Assembly: GCA_951804985.1 (NCBI GenBank)
Contig: OX638133.1
Location: 30,715,963 to 30,779,962, forward strand
DNA length: 64,000 bases
Source of the DNA: Dryomyza anilis
Lineage: Eukaryota > Arthropoda > Insecta > Diptera > Dryomyzidae
Direction of reading: 5' to 3'
Numbering within the stretch: the first letter of the stretch is position 1; every line of letters begins with the position of its first letter. The notes beneath the pieces are model-generated. The model was given only the letters and a program-made list of their open reading frames with translations. It did no database searches and had not been told where the DNA came from. Positions 35,529-46,608 of the stretch are shown one piece after another. A program made the translations under genes and the position numbers.

Positions 35529-37875
35529 TTTGTGCACAAATATGTGCGCTGATCACACGCTGCCGCACTGCCTTATGTCTTCAGCGGTTGGCGGCGTTGA
35601 ATAAAATTGCCAAAGAAGTCGTTTAGAGTTGATGGTAGAAAGTATAGAATGCAGCAGTTGAATGCGTGGTTGCGTTTTTCCACTTTTACACAAGTTATTG
35701 ATTGTCATTTATTTGCGATCGACACTTAAAGTATTTTCTTTTTTATACAAACCAGTTTTTTTAAATTAATTGTTTACGAAAAGTAACTCCGAACATTTTC
35801 TATTAATTTAAGTATATTTTTCATGCACTTAACATTTTTTCTTCTTATTTTTCTTTACATTAATAAACAGAGCTTAACAGAACAAGATTTATTGTAAATA
35901 TTGTTTATTTAGACTTTATTTTCTTGAATGCCTTTAAGACATATTCGTTAACTTTGGCTTGAAAGACATCTGGAAAGTGTTCATAATTAAGCTAAAGTGT
36001 TCATAAAAACAAGCTAAATATTTGTAACACACTAAATTGTTTAAAAAATATGTTAGTAATTACAACAGTTTATCAATGTTTCATCAAATGCAGAATATCA
36101 AATAAAATATTAAAATTACTTTATAAAATAATTAATAAATGTTCTTCAAAAATGTTCACATAAAATATATGTAATAATAATTAATATTAGTTATTGTTTT
36201 TATTTTTATATTAATAATGTTTGGAAATCTTTTGTTGAGGCCCTATGCTCCTTATAGGAACTAATGGAACTAATACATATATATAATGATTGGCTTCATC
36301 ACGATGAGATTCAATGAATTCATTGAAATTCTATGATGATCTAAATGATCTACTTAGGCTCAGCAAACAATTGAGAAGTAAAGCGCTTTATAGCGACCAA
36401 AATAACGCTCGATAAGTCACTCATTATTTCCATTCTTCTTTATGGTGCCGCAACATGGACTCTGACCTTAACCATTTAGAGAGAAGTTAAATCTTTGACC
36501 CAATCTGCGTTGCTAACAAATATCGTAGCCGGTGAAAACATGATATGGTGGTAGTACCTGAACTTCAGTATTTTTTATTTTTGTATAATACTGTTGATTT
36601 AAAAAAGCATATGTTAAATGATATTTTTACGAAAATAGTAGTTGTACCTATTATTTATAACAAAGAAGCCATTTCCATTATTATTTTATTCAATCAGTTG
36701 TATGTAAATTGAAGTTGAATGTAAATTGAAGTCGTTCAGTGAAAAGTCGTTAAGTCAATTTTTCGAAAATATCGAGATAATAAAAACGAACTCATTTTAA
36801 CGTTGGAAAAGTCCTCGGAGTCCTACATCTTACCAAACCGAAGATATTAAAAATGAAAAATCACTAACTCCAAATATTTAAAAATTCAGTTCAGTGAAAA
36901 GTACTCAAGTCCACTATTAGTACTTAAAAACTGGGCCGATCAAATCTATTTTGGACTTAAACTATAGAACAAGATCTACATGGACATTCCTTATCAAAAA
37001 ACACTAAAATACCATATTCGCGGCGTAAAAAATCAGTCAAATTTATAAAGGTCTTAATGATTTTTCACTGAACGGTAATGGTCGAAATGGTCGGATTTCA
37101 ACGATTTTTGGATTAAATGATAGATATGATGCAGTTCTTTCATTTCCAATTCAAACTTAAATCCGATACAATTATTTGGATAAACTGGAGCACTGTTACT
37201 GTTAAATGGGACTTAATGATTTTTCACTGAACGATAAAAAAAGAAGTCAATAACGGTCATGTGTTTTGTCCAAACTATTTTTTTTTGCATTTTGTAGCGG
37301 AATGTGTTGTCTATACTACAAGCTCAACACTATTAGAATCCAAAAATATTCAGATTTGTTACGGTAATTTATATCTTTAAAAGCATTTATCTCAATTTTT
37401 GGACTTAGTGACTTTTCGCTGAACGACGACGATATATTTTTCAAATTATAACGATTTTTGTAAAATTGGATTTGAGAAGAACCTATTTTGAGCGTTTTAT
37501 AAGCTCATCAAATTAATGCTCTTAATGGAGCTCTTCAAAATATTACGTATAAAATGATCATGTTTAGAGTTATTTAGAAGCCTTTTTTAATGGACTTTTT
37601 TTTAACTTATTTACGACACCTTTTTGTAATTTTGAAAAGAAACCTCCAAGTAATTGGGGAGTCTAAAAAGTCTCAAAAATATGAATGTTTTAGGAGCATT
37701 TATAATGATCATAAATATGTCATTTTAGGCATTGTTAGGTGTTTAAATGTATTAAAAATCGCTTAAATGTGAGAGTTATGAGATTAAATGAGAGTTAAGC
37801 TCATACAGCGTGCCCTTTACCAGGTTAGGAAGTCCCATAAATGAAAGGGTTTTGAGCTCATAAAATATTGCACTT
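35529..37875. other. Intergenic; LINE scrap and recurring motif
   Basis: 35529-35890 is the KCTD 3' UTR region. 36390-36475 encodes ITLDKSLIISILLYGAATWT in one frame, resembling the LLYG.ETWT segment near the end of non-LTR reverse transcriptases. 36735-37430 contains five copies of a gtgaaaagtc / gacttttcac-type word in both orientations. The remainder is AT-rich with no gene. Confidence 0.5.
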
Positions 37876-38815
37876 TTCCCAGTTTTTTCTGCCTTTTTTT
37901 GGGATCTTTTATGTGTAACACTCAATAATATGACCAATTTAAGAGACTTAAATGTGGAATTTTTAAATCTAATTGTTAGTTTTGTTACGCCTACGAGGAT
38001 ACGCTAAAAAAAACCTGGTCAATTAATGCTATTTTAATAGTAAAAAATATGGTTTATAGGATACATGCCATTAATACCATTAGGACGCCTATTAAAGATT
38101 TTTTGTGGTATTTTAATGGGTTTAACTAAATAAAAAGGTAGCAAACTTAAATTATTTACTATATTTTTTTGCGTTACGCCTGCTATTCGTGTTTTCCGTG
38201 CATTTTCGTGTATTTTTATATCTCGTGCAATATTGTGCGTGCATGTAATTTAAAACGTTGGGTTCGTGCGTGTCACGTATCGGCGTACTCGTGCATGTCC
38301 GTACCATCAACATCATGTACGCGCCCAGCTCTACTGTTTATATACATTTCCATATCTGTCACGCCTTCTTCTGAGTGTTGCAAACGAATGATCAAAAGGA
38401 TTATACGCTTTCACTTTTATTGTAGAGTATAAAAAGCACAATTTCCACGTTTTTGGAGTCTATTTGTTGTATTTAAAAAGATGATAGTGACAATTAAATA
38501 GATTTTAAATTGATATATTTATTTTTTTATAAAATACTTATGATATTTATGAAATAGTAAAGATATTTTTAACTTTTATTTAAGTACTTAGTATATCTAA
38601 ATGAAACCTACAATATAACATTTTAAAGTCACCCGATTAAGGGTGTTTTGTGTTTAGAACATATGTATTACCATAGCAACTAATTAACAACATCACATAA
38701 AGAATTCTTACAAGTATCTATGCAATTTGAACTTATTGTTTACATATTACTAGACGGTGTTTATAAAACATACAACATTATTTTATACAGTTTATTTTGA
38801 ACTGAATTTTACAAA

Positions 38816-39293
38816 ATGTCCGAGGAACTACAAAAGGCCGGTTTGTATATCGATGATATTTATCGGCTGCGTGTGCAGGATCCACGCATTGCCAACGAAA
38901 CCAACGAATTGCGTGAAGAGTGTCTCGAGTATGCAAACAAATTGCAAGAGTTTAAGAAACTAGGCGAGGAGTTTTACAAAATTGTAGCAAATTTTGCCAA
39001 AGATGTAGAAAAGGAGAAAATACGCGCCATCAGTACGCAGAATCTGCTGAAGACAATTGCTAAACAGCGACAGGCAGAGCAGCAGGTCTATCAGGTGCAT
39101 AATTAAAAATATATATATCAAATCTCAAATACAAATATCCAAATATAATAATAGAAATTTCTAATACATATTACAGAGTAAAATACTAGAAAAGAATCAA
39201 GAGTTGGAACGTCTAAAGAGCGAATATCAGTACCTGCAACGCATTGAGTCTGAACAGCAGGAGATCAGTAACAATTTCATGCAGAATCAATAG
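38816..39293 (+). CDS. IFT20: Intraflagellar transport protein 20, copy 1
   Basis: IFT-B subunit that also works at the Golgi in sorting ciliary membrane cargo. Exons 38816-39094 and 39177-39293, joined in phase 0 across an 82-bp intron, encode 131 residues, as against 132 in human. The protein is a single long coiled coil from an N-terminal AGLYIDDIYRLRVQDP through EECLEYANKLQEF and AISTQNLLKTIAKQRQAEQQ to SEQQEISNNFMQNQ; these blocks match animal IFT20, including the NLLK.IAKQR motif. The protein sequence is identical to that of copy 2. In Drosophila, from memory, this is CG30441, used in ciliated sensory neurons. Confidence 0.92.
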
Positions 39294-39537
39294 ATTTTTT
39301 AAGATTAGATAATAAAAAGATGAATAATTTGTTCCTTCTGAACTGTATGCGAGTGAAAATACAGGGTAAAATATTTTCGATGATATGCCTTCTGTTTAGT
39401 ATAATATTTAAATAGTTTAATTCAGGCGAATAAATAAAAAAACAAACATTTTTGATTTTTCATAATAATTATATTAAAAGTTTTTATTATTTTAAATTAT
39501 TTTTGTCGCTCTTATAATTTTATTTAAAATGCTTTTT

Positions 39538-40243
39538 TTACCACCCCGCAAAGTTGCCAAACTGTGCATTCGTCTCCTTTGTGGCCGCTGCAGCCGATTT
39601 CTTACGTTTTGTTGGCGCTTCATTGTCCACCGCGGCCACTTTACTTTTTAACGCACTCAAGTTCAAGTATTTGCCGACGCCCTCGCGATAAACTTTAAGC
39701 GGCTGATTAAGACGCTTCTTTGTGGCCGCTGCAACCACCTCTTGCTCTTGTTTGGCCACCTCCTCGGCGCGCTCTTTGGCCAATTGCTCCTCGGCCTCGC
39801 GAAACGGATCCACAAACACTTGCGCCGACTGAATGATAATGTCCTCGATGGGTCGATCCTTGTTGTCCACCTCGATTTTCTCCATTTGCACTAGCGTATC
39901 AAAGCCGCCGACCAATTTACCGAATATGGTGTGTTTGCCATCCAGATGTTTGCAAGAACGATAGGTAATAAAACTGAGAACGAAAAAGGGTTTTTAGATA
40001 ATATCAAATTTCAAATATTATGAATAAATTAACTACAACATTTCGAAGTATAATTCAGAAATATATGCAAAAAAGACCAATTAAAATTCAGTAATCACTT
40101 TTGAGGTTTTTTGAATTTCAAATGGAAATTCTAAATATCAATTGATCTTTTCTGAATTACATTTGTAAATTGTGTAATAGCTACTTACAATTGTGAAGAA
40201 TTTGTATTTGGTCCCGAGTTGGCCATCGACAGCATGCCACGTC
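39538..40243 (-). pseudogene. PPIL2 3' fragment left by the duplication
   Basis: Contains the complete last exon (39973-39538) and the 3' part of the penultimate exon (about 40243-40189) of PPIL2, with the intron and splice sites intact. At 40243 the match to the gene stops and unit 2 begins, so the promoter, U-box and first half of the cyclophilin domain are missing. The visible protein difference from the intact gene is one Asp/Asn change (VAAVDNEAP against VAAVNNEAP). An internal ATG could in principle give a C-terminal fragment, but no promoter is evident. Confidence 0.85.
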
Positions 40244-40249
40244 CACGTT

Positions 40250-42612
40250 TCCCAGTTTTTTCTGCCTTTTTTTTTGGGATTTTTTATGTGTAACACTCAA
40301 TAATATGACCAATTTAAGAGACTTAAATATGGAATTTTTAAATCTAGTTGTTAGTTTTATTACGACTACGAGGATACGCTAAAAAAAACTGGTCAATTAA
40401 TGCTATTTTAATAGTAAAAAATATGGTTTATAGGATACATGCCATTAATACCATTAGTACGCCTATTAATGATTTTTTGTGGTATTTTAATGTGTTTAAA
40501 TAAATAAAAAGGTACCAAACTTAAATTATTTACTATATTTTTTTGCGTTACGCCTGATATTCGTGTTTTCCGTGCATTTTCGTGTATTTTTATATCTCGT
40601 GCAATATTGTGCGTGCCTGTAATTTAAAACGTTGGGTTCGTGCGTGTCACGTATCGGCGTACTCGTGCATGTCCGTACCATCAACATCATGTACGCGCCC
40701 AGCTCTACTGTTTATATACATTTCCATATCTGTCACGCCTTCTTCTGAGTGTTGCAAACGAATGATCAAAAGGATTCACTTTTATTGTAGAGTATAAAAA
40801 ACACAATTTCCACGTTTTTGGAGTCTGTTTGTTGTATTTAAAAAGATGATAGGCTATATTTAAGTGACTTTTAAATTGATATATTTATTTTTTTATAAAG
40901 TACTTATGATATTTATGAAATAGTAAAGATATCTTTAACTTATATTTAAGAACTTAGTATATCTAAATGAAACCTACAATATAACATTTTAAAGTCACCC
41001 GATTAAGGGTGTCTTATGTTTAGAACATATGTATTACCATAGCGACTAATTAACAACAACACATAAAGAATTCTTACAAGCATCTATGCAATTTGAACTT
41101 ATTGTTTACATATTACTGGACGGTGTTTATAAAACATACAACATTATTTTATATAGTTTATTTTGAACTGAACTTTACAAAATGTCCGAGGAACTACAAA
41201 AGGCCGGTTTGTATATCGATGATATTTATCGGCTGCGTGTGCAGGATCCACGCATTGCCAACGAAACCAACGAATTGCGTGAAGAGTGTCTCGAGTATGC
41301 AAACAAATTGCAAGAGTTTAAGAAACTTGGCGAGGAGTTTTACAAAATTGTGGCAAATTTTGCAAAAGATGTAGAAAAGGAGAAAATACGCGCCATCAGT
41401 ACACAGAATCTGCTGAAGACAATTGCTAAACAGCGACAGGCAGAGCAGCAAGTCTATCAGGTGCATAATTAAAAATATATATATCTAATCTCAAATACAA
41501 ATATCCAAATATAATAATAGAAATTTCTAATACATATTGCAGAGTAAAATACTGGAAAAGAATCAAGAGTTGGAACGTCTAAAGAGCGAATATCAGTACC
41601 TGCAACGCATTGAGTCTGAACAGCAGGAGATCAGTAACAATTTCATGCAGAATCAATAGATTTTTTATGATTAGATAATAAAAAGATGAATAATTTGTTC
41701 CCTCTGAACTGTATGCGAGTGAAAAATACAAGGTAAAATATTTTCGATGATATGCCTTCTGTTAAGTATAATATTTAAATAGTTTAATTCAGGCGAATAA
41801 ATAAAATAAACAAACATTTTTGATTTTTCATAATAATTATATTAAAAGTTTTTATTGTTTTAAATCATTTTTGTCGCTCTTATAATTTTATTTAAAATGC
41901 TTTTTTTTACCACCCCGCAAAGTTGCCAAACTGTGCATTCGTCTCCTTTGTGGCCGCTGCAGCCGATTTCTTACGTTTTGTTGGCGCTTCATTGTTCACC
42001 GCGGCCACTTTACTTTTTAACGCACTCAAGTTCAAGTATTTGCCGACGCCTTCGCGATAAACTTTAAGCGGCTGATTAAGACGCTTCTTTGTGGCCGCTG
42101 CAACCACCTCTTGCTCTTGTTTGGCCACCTCCTCGGCGCGCTCTTTGGCCAATTGCTCCTCGGCCTCGCGAAACGGATCCACAAACACTTGCGCCGACTG
42201 AATGATAATGTCCTCGATGGGTCGATCCTTGTTGTCCACCTCGATTTTCTCCATTTGCACTAGCGTATCAAAGCCGCCGACCAATTTACCGAATATGGTG
42301 TGTTTGCCATCCAGATGTTTGCAAGAACGATAGGTAATAAAACTGAGAACGAAAAAGGGTTTTTAGATAATATCAAATTTCAAATATTATGAATAAATTA
42401 ACTACAACATTTCGAAGTATAATTCAGAAATATATGCAAAAAAGACCAATTAAAATTCAGTAATCACTTTTGAGGTTTTTTGAATTTCAAATGGAAATTC
42501 TAAATATCAATTGATCTTTTCTGAATTACATTTGTAAATTGTGTAATAGCTACTTACAATTGTGAAGAATTTGTATTTGGTCCCGAGTTGGCCATCGACA
42601 GCATGCCACGTC
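40250..42612. repeat. Tandem segmental duplication, unit 2
   Basis: Same order as unit 1 with scattered substitutions and 1-15-bp gaps in non-coding DNA. It ends where the intact PPIL2 penultimate exon continues past gcatgccacgtcc (about 42613). Confidence 0.95.
41182..41659 (+). CDS. IFT20: Intraflagellar transport protein 20, copy 2
   Basis: Exons 41182-41460 and 41543-41659, same 82-bp intron, 131 residues. Only silent differences from copy 1 are visible in the exons (for example acg to aca, ccaaa to caaaa), and the upstream kilobase is also duplicated, so both copies keep their promoter region. It is convergent with the intact PPIL2, 248 bp from its stop. Confidence 0.92.
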
Positions 42613-43832
42613 CCGTGTGTGTTAGATTTGGCTTGAACTCATCGTCAAATTTTTTGTCCCAAATAGACTTGCCACCAGTACCCGTGCCTGTAGGATCGCC
42701 ACCTTGTATCTACAAGTTAAAATTTCGCAATTTAAACCCAAATACTAAATTTTCTATACAACGCATACAAACCATAAAATTCCTTATAGAACGATGAAAT
42801 TTGGTGGCATTAAAGTAACCCGTACTACAGTGCCGTATAAAATTCTCGCACGCCTTTGGCACTGCATCGCAGTATAACTCAAAGTTCAAAGTGCCAAAGT
42901 TTGTGTCCAGTCGCACGTAGCCCTTCTTCTTCACACGCTCATACTTTACCACATCGTCATCGATAATGGCTGCCTCGTGATTTGAAACGGGCACCATCGA
43001 TGTCGATGTAAAACTGGCCGCCACTGCACCCGTCGAATAATGCGCTGCATTGAATTTGTCTGCAATGCGTGTTGTTTTGCTGCTGGCAGCTGCCTCATTT
43101 GACATTGCCGACGTCGCTGGCTGATAGTCTTTTTCCAGCTGTGCCAAAGTCTCCTTTGTCTCCATATTCATGGACTTTATACGTCCGGTGGGATCTTTGC
43201 GTTCGGCTGCCTCTTCTTCGCTTAGCACACGCATATTTTTGCGTATATGATGAAAACGTGAAATGTCGAATTTCTCCAAATGCAGCGGATCCTGTATGGT
43301 TATGATATCCTTGCGCAGAAACGGTGTATCGTCAATAAGATCCTTCCAGTTTTTTGTTTTGATATTAAGCTGTTCAATAGCCTCCCAAGAGTAGACATTG
43401 CCCGTGCAGCTAACGGCAACAATGTGCGAATTCTTGGTAAAGGGTTTGAACAGCGCAGGACAGTGATATTCACCGTCTGCGTTGCGATGAAAGTTGAGTT
43501 TGACCAGCGCCTTGGCATCTTGCTGTTTGCCCGTGATCGGGTTCAGTTTGAAGGTCTTGAGGAAGGCGTGTATGGCTTCCAACTCGAAGACATTGCCCTC
43601 CGCATCGCAGTATGGTATGTCAAAGGGCACCATTGTGATGCAGCAGTGATCATAGGGTAGTCGCTTGAACTTGATGTGCTCATTTTCGGCCGACTCCGTC
43701 TTTTTACCACCATATAGTTCTGACCACTCCGTGTACGTAAGGTACCTGTGGAGTTGAAGTTTTAATTACATTTTTTGCATTTGCCCAACATTTTGCTTAC
43801 ATTTTATCCTTTTGATGTTGTCGCTTGCCCAT
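41907..43832 (-). CDS. PPIL2: U-box cyclophilin PPIL2 (Cyp60-type)
   Basis: Nuclear peptidyl-prolyl isomerase-like protein with an N-terminal U-box, associated with spliceosomes and ubiquitin ligase activity. Four exons: 43832-43801, 43745-42773, 42709-42558 and 42342-41907; frame is kept at every GT-AG junction, giving 530 residues (human 520). It starts [20 protein letters not shown], as in human PPIL2. The U-box lies at about 35-110 ([29 protein letters not shown]), followed by a linker with [18 protein letters not shown]. The cyclophilin domain (about 280-440) has [21 protein letters not shown] and [17 protein letters not shown]; the C-terminal [11 protein letters not shown] and a FGNFAGW end are also family features. 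The last exon and half of the penultimate one lie in duplication unit 2. Confidence 0.93.
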
Positions 43833-45167
43833 GGTGTTATTTTATTTCTAATTTAAATAGAGGATGAATTAATAATTAATAAAATAATTGCAACTATTTC
43901 GACGATTTGTTTATATTGAATTTATAGACAAATTGAGTTGCCAACCACTTTTTGCACGTGCCAGAGCAGGGTGCGAAACGGAAACGGTTACCGTACAGGC
44001 CTTTGGTACAAGGTTGCCAGAAATAATTCAGAAAAAGTAGCGTAAATATTTGTAAATGTAGCGGATTGTCCAAAATAGTAGCCCAAATAAAAATACAAAA
44101 TATTATTTATTTTTATTTAATTATTTTGGTTTAGGTGTTTGTATACTTTAGTGTAAAACTACATGGGCCATTTCACACCTTTTGGATTTCAATGAAATTT
44201 GGACAACTGATGAAGATTATTGCATTGCATTGAGCATTTTTTTTCGACAACTACCCGAGTTGAAATTGAGTTCAGGGTGCGATCATTGTCTGATCAGGCT
44301 GACTTTGAAATAAGATATTGATCAGGGGTTCAAATCAGTACCAAATTCAAAACGTGTCGCTCTTCGAAGTTGCTATCCTGATCAGATTGCCTGATTAGGC
44401 TTCCAGATCTTACCCATATCCTGACTTTATATTATTCGATATATATATAAATTATTCTGAAACTGCTTTTACAAATTCAATTCGATCCAAAAAAATAGTT
44501 TTGTGAACAAAGTTGTTTCAATAACTGTCAATCATGATCATTTCAGGTGGCCTTTGGTTGTGATGCCTTATAGTATTACCAATTTCCACTCGTGTACTAA
44601 TAGAACAAGCTTTTAGATTACAATTAAGTTCTAATTTCTACAGTAGTTCAACTATATCTCTGGAAGTAGTAGACGAAAAAAATAAAAAAAATTCGCAATG
44701 CATCCCATATATTAAAATATATTCTAAAAAGAAAATTAATAAATTCTAAGACAAAAATTAATTCTCGTCATCTAAAAAAAGCTCTAAGCTAATGTACACT
44801 ATAATTATGTTAAAGACTAGTAAAAAAGAGTGTCTACAAATTTTAAATCGGGTAGTTTTTAGTTTTAGTTTAAAAATCCCGGGATTTAATTTCGTGATTT
44901 TCGGTATTTATCAAAACTTTTTTTAATTTTGTGCTACAATAACTTTTTTTCAACATTTTCTCCAACATTCAAAAAAATTGGGAACCATTTAAATTTTAAT
45001 TTATATATTTAAACCATCCCTGTAAAATGTGAAGACGAAAAATGTGAAATCTGCGCCGTCAACTGTTCATCGTCTGCGTTGTATTGCCGGTGTTTTTTTT
45101 GCTAATTTCTTATTAGAAATTTTTATTTTGTACATTTCAGTTGTTCAATAAGCATCCAACAGTAAAA
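43833..45167. other. Divergent promoter region PPIL2 / scully
   Basis: About 1.3 kb between divergent start codons, AT-rich. 44290-44400 has several tgatcagg words. A tacatttcag just before the scully leader at 45131-45140 may be the acceptor of a 5' UTR intron. Confidence 0.5.
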
Positions 45168-46296
45168 ATGATTAAGGTAGGTTTATAAATAGTAACTAAA
45201 TGCAGACTAACAGACTTGTATTGATTTAAAAAGCATTGCGTTGCTTCACCTTTTTACAACATAAACATTGCAAAATTTTAAAATTACCTTGATAAGTGTT
45301 TTTATACCAAATTTAAATCAGTAATCATACAGCAGATTATATTGTTAACATATTAGCATTGTCAGATAATATTTCTTAAAATAATTTTCACTTTGTATCT
45401 GCAAAAGTCCAAAGTCCACTCGACCCATCCATTACCATTCCATTTATCAGTCTATCACTTGCACTTGTTACACAATCAATAAAGCAATTACCAGAATAAC
45501 TGTTTATTAATTTTTTTAACTTGTTGCTTTCATATAGAACACCGTCGCTTTGGTCACTGGTGGAGCCTCTGGCTTGGGTCGCGCTACTGCCGAACGCCTG
45601 GCGCGTCAGGGAGCACGCGTGGTGCTTGCCGATTTGGGTTCATCGAAAGGCAATGAGGTTGCCAAAGAGATGGGCGACAATGTGGTATTTGTGCCTGTCG
45701 ACGTAACCTCCGAGAAGGATGTGACCAATGCTGTGCAAACAGCCAAGGACAAATTTGGCCGTCTCGATCTTGCAGTAAATTGCGCCGGTACCGCAACCGC
45801 CGTCAAGACCTTCAACTTCAACAAGAACGTGCCACATCGCCTGGAGGATTTCCAGCGTGTGCTGATGGTCAACACTTTGGGCACATTCAATGTTATTCGT
45901 CTGTCTGCCGGTCTGATGGGCACCAACGAACCCAACCAGGACGGTCAACGTGGCGTCATTGTCAATACTGCTTCTGTGGCCGCCTATGATGGTCAGATTG
46001 GTCAGGCCGCATATGCGGCTTCGAAGGCGGCAGTTGTCGGCATGACTCTGCCCATTGCGCGCGATCTCAGCACACAGGGCATTCGCATTTGCACCATTGC
46101 TCCGGGTCTTTTCAACACTCCCATGTTGGCAGCGCTGCCGGAAAAGGTGCGCACTTTCCTCGCCAAGTCGATTCCATTCCCACAGCGTTTGGGTGAACCC
46201 TCCGAGTATGCGCACTTGGTACAGGCCATCTACGAGAATCCGCTGATGAACGGCGAAACTATTCGCATTGATGGCGCTCTTCGCATGATGCCTTAA
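45168..46296 (+). CDS. scu: 3-hydroxyacyl-CoA dehydrogenase type 2 (scully, HSD17B10)
   Basis: Mitochondrial short-chain dehydrogenase of isoleucine and fatty-acid oxidation; it is also a subunit of mitochondrial RNase P in animals. Exon 1 (45168-45176) encodes only MIK, then a GTAGGT donor; exon 2 is 45538-46296. The 255-residue product matches the length of Drosophila scully. It has the Rossmann motif TGGASGLG (about residues 11-18), Asp of VDVTS, the NCAG motif, catalytic Ser in [15 protein letters not shown] (Tyr and Lys), and the C-terminal [14 protein letters not shown]. All catalytic residues are present. The frame upstream of 45538 belongs to the intron. Convergent with the next gene (312 bp between stops). 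Confidence 0.95.
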
Positions 46297-46608
46297 GTGG
46301 ACGGATCAATTGCTAATAAGTTTTAAAGTGCATTTATTGCTTTAGAGCAGTGTTTGATTTTATTATGATTGAATTTCCATTAAAACATGTTTCCATATTT
46401 TGTATATTTATAATGGTTATAAAACTATAAAACATTTCGCTATGCGAAATTTGTTAAAATCGTATTTTGCATAAAATGTTGACTCGTTATTTGAAACGGA
46501 AGGGTGTCTGTACTTTTAGCTGTAAAGGGTATGATTAAGATGGACAATAAATCGATCTTAAAACTTTCTCGAATTTGCATGAAATAAAAAAATGCTCAAA
46601 ATTAGGTT

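Larger units (their letters stand above)
37876..40249. repeat. Tandem segmental duplication, unit 1
   Basis: Starts at cccagttttttctgcc (37878) and ends inside a PPIL2 exon at about 40243. The next unit begins with the same start sequence at 40251. The offset between matching gene positions is 2,366-2,373 bp. Contents: upstream region, IFT20 copy 1 (+), and the 3' two exons of PPIL2 (-). Confidence 0.95.

Noticed and set aside
35124..35604. Several frames on both strands over KCTD exon 2
   Set aside because: All overlap the well-supported KCTD frame and have no family match.
45584..46229. Overlapping frames opposite scully
   Set aside because: Shadows of a conserved dehydrogenase exon.
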